From Actinobacteria bacterium UBA912 (lineage in GTDB: Bacteria; Actinomycetota; Coriobacteriia; Anaerosomatales; UBA912), in contig DBEG01000112.1 in NCBI GenBank assembly GCA_002293965.1, positions 1 to 5,685 of the forward strand: a DNA stretch of 5,685 nt, written 5' to 3'. The translations under genes were made by a program, and so were the position numbers. Position 1 is the first letter of the stretch. Each line of letters begins with the position of its first letter. A model generated the notes under the pieces. The model ran no database searches, was not told the DNA's origin, and worked only from the letters and a program-made list of their open reading frames with translations. Below are positions 1 to 4,215 of this stretch, piece after piece.

Positions 1-279
1 CGCGATCTGGGCAGGATGCCTCACGCTAACTACCCAGACAGTGTCGGCTTTGTCCAGCTAAAAGAACCGGTATGAGTCGACCAGAACCTCGCGGAATCCG
101 AGAGCCGGGAACTCCGGAATCACTCGGCCCGATCCGGGGAACTCGATCAACCGTGAGAGGTCATGGTTCGCTCGCTCCTTGAAGCCGCGGGCCGCCGAGG
201 GCCTGTCGGCTCGGATGTAGGCGAGCGTCGAGAGAAACTGCGCCCGAGCAGGTGGAGTGAACCTGACCTTGCGCCTCAA
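1..279 (-). pseudogene. RelE/ParE-family toxin, interrupted by an in-frame amber codon; runs off the left edge
   Basis: This is the toxin of a type II toxin-antitoxin module and a paralogue of the intact toxin at 1600-1902. Both share the N-terminal VRFTP, the helix-rich middle (AYIRADRPSAA / AYLRSKNPAGA), SGRVIPEFP / SGHAIPEYP and YRFF. After YRFF the frame meets TAG at 58-60, exactly where the paralogue has Tyr. It then stays open for 19 codons to the edge (LDKADTVWVVSVRHPAQIA), still matching the paralogue's VGETVWIIAVWHARQLP. So the C-terminal strands are encoded but cut off by a single nonsense codon. The start is a TTG at 277-279 that overlaps the antitoxin stop (TTGA), which implies translational coupling. 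The family cleaves mRNA on the ribosome (RelE) or poisons gyrase (ParE); which applies here cannot be told. The 73-residue product is probably inactive. A recoded stop or a sequencing error are the alternatives. Confidence 0.8.
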
Positions 280-551
280 GGCGCGTCCAAAAGCTCGTCT
301 GCTTCTGCCATCACCACATCGAGATCGAATCCGGCACCGGCCTCGATGTCAGCCTCACCCTGGGCGAGGATTCTCAGAATCTCAAGCTCGCGCTGCGTTC
401 GCTCGTATGTCCCTGCGCTGACAAGGACAGCAGACGCTCGTCCGTGCTGCGTGATGAAGACAGGATCTCCGGAAGTTGACGCGCGCTTGATGATCGCCGA
501 TGCATCTTGGCGAAGCTCACTGATGGGGATGATGTTGGGCATCGCGCTCAT
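276..551 (-). CDS. Phd/YefM-family antitoxin
   Basis: This 91-residue protein is the antitoxin partner of the RelE/ParE-like frame immediately downstream. The N-terminal half carries the Phd/YefM DNA-binding and dimerisation fold: IPISELRQDASAIIKRA, then the strand PVFITQHGRASAVLVSAGTYE. The acidic C-terminal half (GEADIEAGAG, MAEADELL) is the expected toxin-binding tail. It matches the antitoxin at 1908-2183 in length and nearly residue for residue through the N-terminal domain. The ATG at 549-551 is chosen because GGAGG lies 8 bases upstream and because both paralogues then start MSA. The stop TGA overlaps the toxin's TTG start. The gene probably represses its own operon through the inverted repeat that spans its start. 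Since the toxin looks broken, the gene may persist as an orphan antitoxin or cross-neutralise the paralogous toxin; that is inference. Confidence 0.93.
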   Translation of the reverse strand: MSAMPNIIPISELRQDASAIIKRASTSGDPVFITQHGRASAVLVSAGTYERTQRELEILRILAQGEADIEAGAGFDLDVVMAEADELLDAP

Positions 552-592
552 TTGTGGTACCTCCTTAGGTAGTGACTATGGTACCACAAATG
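549..592 (-). promoter_or_regulatory. Leader of the first toxin-antitoxin operon: 13-bp inverted repeat with extended -10
   Basis: CATTTGTGGTACC (549-561) and GGTACCACAAATG (580-592) form a perfect 13-bp inverted repeat around an 18-base spacer that contains the ribosome binding site. The inner arm includes the antitoxin start codon. On the minus strand the outer arm holds TGTGGTACCAT (578-588), which reads as an extended -10 (TG-G-TACCAT). Antitoxin binding here would cover promoter and start together, the usual autoregulatory design for Phd/YefM modules. In mRNA, the arms could pair and sequester the ribosome binding site and start codon only if transcription begins upstream of the outer arm. 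Confidence 0.7.
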
Positions 593-599
593 GTTGTGC

Positions 600-618
600 G
601 GCTAACAATGCAGCGCAT
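600..618. repeat. GGCTAAC heptamer and flank, attC-like half-site
   Basis: GGCTAAC (600-606; GTTAGCC on the minus strand) lies 49 bases upstream of the antitoxin start, directly ahead of that operon's promoter. With its flank it reads GGCTAACAATGCAGCGCAT, which is complementary to ATGCGCTTGTTAGCC at 1591-1605 except for four extra bases. Position and sequence resemble an integron R' box at the head of a cassette on the minus strand. No paired R'' box at normal attC spacing (roughly 60-140 bases) was found. Confidence 0.4.
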
Positions 619-689
619 AAGCTGCGAGGCGCCAAGCGCGCTTCCAGCCCGATTCTACCTCACTAAGGCGCCGAGTCAGCAACCCCGAG

Positions 690-724
690 TTGACGCCGGA
701 CGAAAGGTAGTGTACCGTGGGTAC
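690..724 (+). promoter_or_regulatory. Candidate promoter and PadR operator for the 757-1547 operon
   Basis: TTGACG (690-695) is followed after 17 bases by TACCGT (713-718), a weak but correctly spaced sigma70-type pair. Over the -10 lies an inverted repeat GTACC-GTG-GGTAC (712-724), with partly matching outer bases (TAGT / TGTA). PadR regulators bind short dyads of this kind, often at their own promoter, so this is the natural site for autoregulation by the PadR gene of this operon. The promoter is inferred from sequence only. Confidence 0.5.
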
Positions 725-756
725 TGTACTGGTGTCCCACGTAGGGGGGTTCTCCG

Positions 757-1152
757 ATGACCAGGAATCTCAAGTGGTACTTGGTGTTCTCCGTGAGCTG
801 GTCGGTGGTGTTCTTCGCTACGTTGAACTGGGGGCTCGCCGACGGACAGCATCGCTGGCCGCTTGCCATCGCGGGTATCGTCTACGGTCTCGGTTTCGCG
901 CTGCTGGGCTACCTGCTCGGCAGGCCCGATGATCAGAGCGCGGTGCGATACAGCCTGAGGCATGCGTACGCTGCGGTCAGCAGCGTAGCGTCGGCGACGA
1001 TCGGGGTCGCTTGGCTTGTGCTCTTCCGACCCCCGGGGATGATGTCCGCCCTACCCTTCTACGTCATCGTCATCGCGGTGATCGCCGCCCTTGGCGTCTG
1101 GTACGCGCGTCGTTCGATCAAGGGCATGTCTCCGGAGGAGCTGTTCCGATGA
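757..1152 (+). CDS. Four-helix integral membrane protein, partner of the PadR gene
   Basis: This is a 131-residue protein with no recognised family. Four hydrophobic stretches lie at about residues 7-25 (WYLVFSVSWSVVFFATL), 36-55 (LAIAGIVYGLGFALLGYLLG), 70-90 (AYAAVSSVASATIGVAWLVLF) and 97-116 (ALPFYVIVIAVIAALGVWYA). The ends are short and polar, and the tail carries ARRSIKGMSPEELFR. The ATG at 757 is supported by GTAGGGGGG at 741-749, seven bases upstream. Its stop overlaps the start of the PadR gene as ATGA, so the two are translationally coupled. Small membrane proteins paired with PadR regulators are common in high-GC Gram-positives and are often envelope-stress or efflux related; no such role is shown here. 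It is one of only two intact plus-strand genes in the window. Confidence 0.85.
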   Translation: MTRNLKWYLVFSVSWSVVFFATLNWGLADGQHRWPLAIAGIVYGLGFALLGYLLGRPDDQSAVRYSLRHAYAAVSSVASATIGVAWLVLFRPPGMMSALPFYVIVIAVIAALGVWYARRSIKGMSPEELFR

Positions 1153-1547
1153 GCGGCCTCGATCCGTACGAGCACAAGCTGCTCAATGGGTGGGAAGAGG
1201 TCTTCAAGCGCGGGCAGTTGACGTTCTGGGTCCTGCTGGCGCTACGAGACGGCCCCAAACACATGGCGGAGATCCGGACGTGGATGAGCGACATCAGCGG
1301 CGGAACGCTGGTGGTGGAGGATCGGAGTCTTTACCGGGCGCTCCAGCGATTCCATGACTCAGAGCTAGTGGAGAGCAGCTCCGTTCCCGGAAACAGGGGG
1401 CCAGACAGGAAGCAGTACGCGCTAAGTCCCGTCGGCGAGCGGGTGCTGTCCGCCTTCATTGAGCGCAACGTCCGGCTGTTCCTCAGCCCAGCGGTGGCGC
1501 GGCTGATCACATGTAGGCGATCGCTGGCAGACAGGCCCCGTCTGTGA
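1149..1547 (+). CDS. PadR-family transcriptional regulator
   Basis: This is a 132-residue winged-helix regulator. FKRGQLTFWVLLALRDGPKHMAEIRTWM (about residues 18-45) is the PadR first helix and the start of the helix-turn-helix. EDRSLYRALQRFHDSELVESS (about 56-77) is the recognition helix and turn, and RKQYALSPVGERVLSAF (about 87-103) is the wing and following helix. The extended C-terminal dimerisation helix of larger PadR proteins is short here, as in the small-PadR subgroup. The last residues (TCRRSLADRPRL) look unlike the rest of the family and may be acquired sequence. The start is the ATG at 1149, which overlaps the upstream TGA; a longer frame exists but is not needed. A small hairpin CAGAC-N7-GTCTG (1528-1544) lies at the 3' end without a T tract. 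It probably represses its own operon through the dyad at 712-724 and relieves repression on a ligand or envelope signal that is unknown. Confidence 0.9.
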   Translation: MSGLDPYEHKLLNGWEEVFKRGQLTFWVLLALRDGPKHMAEIRTWMSDISGGTLVVEDRSLYRALQRFHDSELVESSSVPGNRGPDRKQYALSPVGERVLSAFIERNVRLFLSPAVARLITCRRSLADRPRL

Positions 1548-1590
1548 AGCAAGAACCTATCTTCATTACGGCAAAATCCATATCTGGCCG

Positions 1591-1605
1591 ATGCGCTTGT
1601 TAGCC
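1591..1605. repeat. GTTAGCC heptamer holding the relE stop codon, attC-like half-site
   Basis: ATGCGCTTGTTAGCC. The heptamer at 1599-1605 reads GGC-TAA-C on the minus strand, and its TAA is the stop of the toxin at 1600-1902. On that strand the sequence continues AAGCGCATCGGCC, close to the flank of the 5374-5380 heptamer (CAGCGCATCC). It forms a long-range inverted repeat with 600-618, and the pair brackets the plus-strand PadR operon. Confidence 0.45.
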
Positions 1606-1902
1606 ACGCGCGAAATCGTCGGGCTCTTCAGGCAGCTGACGTGCATGCCACACCGCGATGATCCATACGGTTTCGCCGACCACACGGTAGAAGAAGCGAT
1701 ACGGCGGCACCGGCAGCTCGCGGTGCGGCAGATCGGGGTACTCCGGAATTGCGTGACCTGAATGCGGGTGATCAGAAAGCTGAGCGATCACCGCCTCAGC
1801 CCGATGCATCAAGGTGAGTGCTCCGGCTGGGTTCTTCGACCGCAGGTAAGCTATCGCCCCGAGGTACTGGCGGTCAGCCTGTGGCGTGAAGCGCACCCGC
1901 AT
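1600..1902 (-). CDS. RelE/ParE-family toxin (plasmid stabilisation type)
   Basis: This is the intact 100-residue toxin of the second type II module. It has the compact RelE/ParE fold: strand MRVRFTPQA, two helices (ADRQYLGAIAYLRSKN, AGALTLMHRAEAVIAQLSDHP), then SGHAIPEYPDLPHRELPVPPYRFFYRVV and the closing strand ETVWIIAVWHARQLPEEP. It acts in the cytoplasm, either on ribosome-bound mRNA or on gyrase. The strand pattern and the Arg/Tyr-rich YRFFYR are shared by both branches, so the target is left open. The start ATG lies five bases after the antitoxin stop, so the pair is one operon. The TAA stop sits inside GGCTAAC. It runs convergently towards the PadR gene 52 bases away. Length is normal and no key strand is missing, in contrast to the paralogue at 1-279. 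Confidence 0.92.
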   Translation of the reverse strand: MRVRFTPQADRQYLGAIAYLRSKNPAGALTLMHRAEAVIAQLSDHPHSGHAIPEYPDLPHRELPVPPYRFFYRVVGETVWIIAVWHARQLPEEPDDFARG

Positions 1903-1907
1903 CTGGA

Positions 1908-2183
1908 CTACTTCGCCTCGAGTAGGGCGCGGGCCTCAGCCATCACGTCTTCTGCATCGCGCCCGACCCCGGCTGCGATTTCAGCGTCGCCACGTGCGAG
2001 TGCGCGACGAAGCTCGTTCTCGTACTGAGTGCGCTCGTAGGCCTCTGCGCTGACGAGCACCGCGGAGGCACGTCCGCGCTGAGTGATGACGACCGGCTCG
2101 TCAGTGGCAACGACCCGTTTGATGATGCCGGCGGTGTCCTGACGCAAATCAGAGATGGGGATGATTGCGGGTAGAGCACTCAT
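1908..2183 (-). CDS. Phd/YefM-family antitoxin
   Basis: This 91-residue antitoxin is paralogous to the one at 276-551: MSALPAIIPISDLRQ against MSAMPNIIPISELRQ, then EPVVITQRGRASAVLVSAEAYERTQ against DPVFITQHGRASAVLVSAGTYERTQ. The N-terminal half should bind DNA and dimerise. The acidic tail (GDAEIAAGVG, DVMAEARALLEA) should wrap the RelE-like toxin encoded five bases downstream. The ATG at 2181-2183 is preferred over an upstream GTG because GGAGG stands 8 bases before it and the paralogue aligns from that Met. The operon is probably repressed by the toxin-antitoxin complex at the leader repeat. The close similarity of the two antitoxins makes cross-talk between modules plausible. Confidence 0.94.
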   Translation of the reverse strand: MSALPAIIPISDLRQDTAGIIKRVVATDEPVVITQRGRASAVLVSAEAYERTQYENELRRALARGDAEIAAGVGRDAEDVMAEARALLEAK

Positions 2184-2220
2184 TGGTAGCACCTCCTAAG
2201 GTACAACCAATGATACCACA
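2180..2220 (-). promoter_or_regulatory. Leader of the second toxin-antitoxin operon: inverted repeat with extended -10
   Basis: TCATTGGT (2180-2187) and ACCAATGA (2206-2213) form an 8-bp inverted repeat with an 18-base spacer. This is the same spacer length, and the same placement around the ribosome binding site and start codon, as in the first module. On the minus strand TGTGGTATCAT (2210-2220) aligns with TGTGGTACCAT of the first leader and gives an extended -10 (TG-G-TATCAT). The arm sequences differ between modules while the geometry is kept. Confidence 0.65.
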
Positions 2221-2271
2221 TAGCGCCGACGAACTCGGGCGCGCCAGCTTGATGCGCGTGTTCGACACCAC

Positions 2272-2455
2272 TCAACTGCGACTGTACGGAACGACCACAT
2301 CCTTCATCGTGGAGAAATGCCGCTTGTTGAACGTCACGACCACCGCACCAACGGAATCGGCCGATGCGGCGACAATCGCATCAGCGAGTCCGGTGCCGTG
2401 GGCCGGTCGGTAGCGCTGTCACATCAGTGTCGAGAAGGAGGCGCTTCGACGTCAC
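2272..2455 (-). pseudogene. VapC-like PIN-domain toxin with its middle deleted
   Basis: The frame opens with GTG at 2453-2455, overlapping the antitoxin stop as GTGA. It reads VTSKRLLLDTDVTAL, the first strand of a PIN ribonuclease with the catalytic Asp (LLLDTDV). Within about fifteen codons it breaks: PTGPRHRTR then TGA at 2381-2383. One frame over, the PIN C-terminus resumes as GTGLADAIVAASADSVGAVVVTFNKRHF and ends VVVPYSRS, with TGA at 2272-2274. LADAIVAA carries the third PIN acidic residue and VVVTFNKRHF is the usual closing strand. A normal VapC is about 130 residues. Roughly half the domain, with the second acidic residue, is gone and the ends are out of frame, so the protein is dead. 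The family cleaves tRNA or rRNA when intact. I see no cleaner explanation. Confidence 0.85.
2366..2392. repeat. 27-bp direct repeat, copy 1 (PIN-domain segment)
   Basis: This stretch is identical to 3484-3510, 1118 bases to the right and in the same orientation. On the minus strand it codes for the PIN motif GLADAIVAA in both copies. Identity over 27 bases followed by sharp divergence on both sides points to a duplicated gene piece. Confidence 0.9.
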
Positions 2456-2706
2456 GAGCGGTCAGCCCCAGCATCCAGCCGATCCCACTCGCTTCGCAAA
2501 GCATCTGCGTCGAGCAGGTCCTGGCGATCTCTCCACATTCCTCTCGCGCTGCGAATCAGATCGAGCCGACCCGCCAAACTCTCGCGGTCGATGAACCGGT
2601 CGACTGCTGTACGAATCACTTCGCTCTGGGTCGTACCCAGGCGTTGCGCGATCGCCTTGACCGCCTTCCGCTCGCGATCCGTAAGGTATATCTGAGTTCG
2701 CCGCAT
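2452..2706 (-). CDS. Ribbon-helix-helix (CopG/Arc-type) antitoxin, VapB-like
   Basis: This 84-residue protein begins with the ribbon MRRTQIYLTDRE. The two helices follow (RKAVKAIAQRLG, then TTQSEVIRTAVDRFID), the standard ribbon-helix-helix DNA-binding fold that acts as a dimer. The tail LAGRLDLIRSARGMWRDRQDLLDADALRSEWDRL is the helical toxin-binding region typical of VapB-like antitoxins paired with PIN toxins. The ATG at 2704-2706 is chosen because GGAGGT lies six bases upstream and because the ribbon then starts near residue 3; a longer frame adds MYVQRRCI with no benefit. Its stop overlaps the GTG of the decayed vapC frame. With the toxin lost it is probably an orphan regulator of its own promoter. 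Confidence 0.9.
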   Translation of the reverse strand: MRRTQIYLTDRERKAVKAIAQRLGTTQSEVIRTAVDRFIDRESLAGRLDLIRSARGMWRDRQDLLDADALRSEWDRLDAGADRS

Positions 2707-2723
2707 GATGCACCTCCGTTGAA

Positions 2724-2746
2724 CGTACATCGTGAATATACATCAT
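2724..2746 (-). promoter_or_regulatory. Candidate operator upstream of the ribbon-helix-helix gene
   Basis: TACATC occurs at 2726-2731 and again at 2739-2744, a direct repeat with a 13-base period in an AT-rich patch 20-40 bases ahead of the start. Ribbon-helix-helix antitoxins typically bind tandem short sites of this kind at their own promoter. The patch also contains TATATT on the minus strand as a possible -10. No convincing -35 is visible. Confidence 0.4.
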
Positions 2747-2765
2747 AGCTGCGGTGGTGCCCGGT

Positions 2766-2824
2766 AGCCGCTTCTTGAAGCCACGATACAGTCCGCTCTC
2801 ATAGCCAAGCGACTCGTAGAAGCT
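2766..2824 (-). pseudogene. GNAT acetyltransferase tail fragment; 59-bp repeat copy 1
   Basis: This is a near-perfect copy (58 of 59 bases) of 3597-3655, the 3' end of the intact acetyltransferase gene. On the minus strand it encodes SFYESLGYESGLYRGFKKRL, differing from the full gene only by Leu for Pro. Nothing upstream of the SFYESLGY motif is present. The similarity starts abruptly a few bases after the heptamer at 2843-2849 and stops at the same Arg-Leu codons as the gene's end. It cannot be functional. It records a duplication or recombination event involving the acetyltransferase gene. Confidence 0.93.
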
Positions 2825-2842
2825 GCCAGACTCGATCTCATT

Positions 2843-2849
2843 GTTAGCC
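2843..2849. repeat. GTTAGCC heptamer between the VanZ gene and the GNAT fragment
   Basis: On the minus strand GGCTAAC lies 30 bases past the stop of the VanZ-like gene, followed by AATGAGATCGAG and then the acetyltransferase fragment. The orientation is the same as the stop-codon heptamers at 1599, 3583 and 5374. It is R''-like by position, but its flank does not match the GCGCATC of the others and no R' partner is seen. Confidence 0.35.
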
Positions 2850-2879
2850 GCGCGCCGCCCTCAGACAACTACTCTTGCG

Positions 2880-3461
2880 CTAGGGGTTCCGTTCTGCTTG
2901 GCTCCGTGAAAAATCGAACGCTGCGAGGTGGGGGGCCATGACCGTGTGGGCCAGATAGCCGATGCATCCCCCGGCAACATTCAGGATGATATCATCCACG
3001 TCGACGGACTTGTACCAGCTGCCGAGGAGCAGAGAGATGCCGAACTGGAGTCCCTCGATGGCCAAGGCCGTGAGCACGACGAGCCGGGCTACTCGAGCGA
3101 GACTGCTCAGGCGTGGCCAGAGCAGCGGTGCAAGATAGCCCAGAGGGAACAACAGCATGAAGTTGCCTACGAGCTGCAACGCTGCCGCACGCGCAGGGAG
3201 TCTCAGCGTCTCGAGCATCGACGCGAATGGCATGAGGTTGAATTGGCGTTGAAGATCCTGCGGCAACGCCTGCGTGTACACGACCTCAGCGTGCGTCACC
3301 GGCATGGGGAACAGGGTGACGCTTACCAGCCCAACTACGTACAAGAAGAAGGATGCCCGAAGTGCGACGGCAAGCGGCCGGGTCCCTCTGATTAACTCAA
3401 TTACGATGTAGGCGACGAGAAGTGGGGCACACACGACGAGCACCGTCTGCCAGTCGGCCAT
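2880..3461 (-). CDS. VanZ-family membrane protein
   Basis: This is a 193-residue integral membrane protein. Hydrophobic segments lie at about 5-23 (TVLVVCAPLLVAYIVIEL), 33-52 (ASFFLYVVGLVSVTLFPM), 90-112 (LQLVGNFMLLFPLGYLAPLL), 120-144 (ARLVVLTALAIEGLQFGISLLLG) and 150-172. Family motifs are complete: NLMPF, GN-x3-LFPLGYL, IEGLQF and SVDVDDIILNVAGG. VanZ itself gives low-level teicoplanin resistance next to vanA clusters. Most chromosomal relatives have no proven role, and nothing else of a glycopeptide-resistance cluster is present, so resistance should not be assumed. The ATG at 3459-3461 is preferred over GTG at 3467 because AAAGGAA is seven bases before it and too close to the GTG. The gene stands alone between a PIN fragment and a heptamer. 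Confidence 0.9.
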   Translation of the reverse strand: MADWQTVLVVCAPLLVAYIVIELIRGTRPLAVALRASFFLYVVGLVSVTLFPMPVTHAEVVYTQALPQDLQRQFNLMPFASMLETLRLPARAAALQLVGNFMLLFPLGYLAPLLWPRLSSLARVARLVVLTALAIEGLQFGISLLLGSWYKSVDVDDIILNVAGGCIGYLAHTVMAPHLAAFDFSRSQAERNP

Positions 3462-3479
3462 GGCCACTTCCTTTCAGAG

Positions 3480-3560
3480 TACGGCGGCGACAATCGCATC
3501 AGCGAGTCCGCGCAGGTACTGCGAACCACGCGCCCTCAACTCAGCTGCCTTACCGCCGCG
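3480..3560 (-). pseudogene. VapC-like PIN-domain fragment; holds 27-bp repeat copy 2 (3484-3510)
   Basis: On the minus strand one open frame reads AAELRARGSQYLRGLADAIVAAVL and stops with TGA just before the VanZ ribosome binding site. ELRARG-x-LADAIVAA is the usual C-terminal helix pair of a PIN toxin around its third acidic residue. The GLADAIVAA part is identical in DNA to the decayed vapC at 2366-2392. There is no N-terminal Asp, no closing strand and no antitoxin beside it. It begins close to the heptamer that ends the acetyltransferase gene. The exact left limit of homology is uncertain. Confidence 0.75.
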
Positions 3561-3582
3561 GTTTGTCGTGGCGGACGCGCGT

Positions 3583-3589
3583 GTTAGCC
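3583..3589. repeat. GTTAGCC heptamer holding the GNAT stop codon, attC-like
   Basis: Read on the minus strand as GGC-TAA-C, its TAA is the acetyltransferase stop codon. It continues ACGCGCGTCC, and 50-odd bases on GGGCGCGTGGTTCGC could pair back with ACGCGC, giving a poor, roughly 70-base attC-like fold. The right-hand box (GTTCGCA) does not meet the GTTRRRY consensus, and the interval also encodes the PIN fragment. Confidence 0.4.
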
Positions 3590-4024
3590 ACTTTGCAGCC
3601 GCTTCTTGAAGCCACGATACGGTCCGCTCTCATAGCCAAGCGACTCGTAGAAGCTAACAGTATCGACACGATCGGACTCCGTAACGAGAATGATCTGCGT
3701 GCAGTCGCGTTCAACTGCTGCAGCTTCAAGCTCGCGCATCAGAGCTGATCCAACGCCCGTGCGCTGCCAGCCCGCATCGACAACGAAGTTCTCAACGACC
3801 ATGAACGGCCTGCATTCCCCGTAGAGGTCGCCGCAGAAAATCCCTGTGGCCGTGCCGAGAAGCTCGCCGCCGTTCTTGGCTGCAAGGAACACATAGTCCG
3901 GATTGGACTTGAGCCGCCGGAACGCTTCCCGCATGCGCTCCACCGATGAGGGCTCGCCCCAGAACTGCTCGTAGAGCCGGGCGACCGCTTCCATATCGCT
4001 TTCGACGAGCCTTCCGACCTCCAC
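3584..4024 (-). CDS. GNAT-family N-acetyltransferase
   Basis: This is a 146-residue acetyltransferase that should transfer acetyl from acetyl-CoA to an unknown amine. The N-terminus is EVGRLVESDMEAVARLYEQFWGE. Motif A follows the central strand: VVENFVVDAGWQRTGVGSALMRELEAAA, with the acetyl-CoA loop QRTGVG at about residues 88-93. Motif B is SFYESLGYE near residue 124, with the Tyr usually placed as general acid. The GTG at 4022-4024 is chosen because it gives a standard GNAT length and start. A longer frame to 4144 only adds residues antisense to a vanZ fragment and crosses the heptamer at 4046-4052. A run of eight G lies just upstream and may act as a crude ribosome binding site. The stop codon is inside the heptamer at 3583-3589, so heptamers flank the gene closely on both sides. 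A 59-bp copy of its tail lies at 2766-2824. Confidence 0.9.
   Translation of the reverse strand: MEVGRLVESDMEAVARLYEQFWGEPSSVERMREAFRRLKSNPDYVFLAAKNGGELLGTATGIFCGDLYGECRPFMVVENFVVDAGWQRTGVGSALMRELEAAAVERDCTQIILVTESDRVDTVSFYESLGYESGPYRGFKKRLQSG
3597..3655. repeat. 59-bp repeat, copy 2 (inside the GNAT gene)
   Basis: This is the parent copy of the fragment at 2766-2824, in the same orientation, offset 831 bases, with one mismatch (3621 against 2790). It lies at the 3' end of the intact acetyltransferase gene. Confidence 0.95.
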
Positions 4025-4045
4025 CCGTCCCCCCCCATCAAGTGT

Positions 4046-4052
4046 GGCTAAC
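4046..4052. repeat. GGCTAAC heptamer ahead of the GNAT gene
   Basis: On the minus strand this is GTTAGCC, 21 bases before the GTG start of the acetyltransferase, where the R' box of a preceding attC would stand if this were a cassette. Upstream on that strand it abuts sequence antisense to a vanZ fragment (CTCTGCAGAATC precedes it), and no complementary R'' box was found nearby. Confidence 0.4.
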
Positions 4053-4089
4053 GATTCTGCAGAGCCACTAGCTCCCTCAGAGGCCCGCA

Positions 4090-4210
4090 GGCGACCGAGA
4101 TCATCCATCGACCGTGTCGCGGCGTCGCTGTCGATGGAGATCATACAGCATGTAGGATCGTTTCTGGTATTCGCATCAGATGGAAATCCGTCGATGTGGA
4201 TGATGTAATG
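4090..4210 (+). pseudogene. Inverted VanZ-family fragment with a frameshift
   Basis: The plus strand here encodes pieces of the conserved VanZ core in two frames. One reads RVAASLSMEIIQHVGSFLV (4113-4169), matching the third-helix motif of the family (compare ALAIEGLQFGISLLL in the gene at 2880-3461). The other reads WKSVDVDDVM (4181-4210), matching WYKSVDVDDIIL. TCCGTCGA-GTGGATGAT is almost base-identical between the fragment and that gene. Both flanking vanZ genes run on the opposite strand, so this is an inverted remnant. It lacks the N-terminal helices and the last helix, and it overlaps neither neighbour's conserved core. Its left end meets the heptamer at 4046-4052. Confidence 0.75.
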
Positions 4211-4215
4211 CGCGC

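Noticed and set aside
24..30. CGCTAAC near the left edge, and similar TAAC words inside coding frames (3650s, 4513, 5070s)
   Set aside because: They lie within coding or formerly coding frames, lack the shared flank, and do not mark boundaries.
163..666. Plus-strand 167-codon ORF opposite the first toxin-antitoxin module
   Set aside because: It is antisense to two clearly recognised genes, has no family likeness and no ribosome binding site; it is a high-GC shadow frame.
1011..1148. Upstream extension of the PadR frame
   Set aside because: It overlaps the membrane-protein gene out of frame; the ATGA overlap at 1149 gives a standard PadR start.
2928..3395. Plus-strand 155-codon ORF opposite the VanZ gene
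   Set aside because: It is rich in Arg, Glu and Gln with no motif and lies entirely antisense to a complete VanZ protein; shadow.
3520..3589. Complete attC site between the GNAT gene and the VanZ gene
   Set aside because: ACGCGC / GCGCGT arms and a 70-base span fit, but the right box GTTCGCA misses the consensus and the interval codes for a PIN fragment; kept only as a weak half-site.
4025..4144. N-terminal extension of the acetyltransferase frame up to 4144
   Set aside because: It crosses a boundary heptamer and is antisense to a vanZ fragment; the GTG at 4024 gives the normal GNAT start and length.
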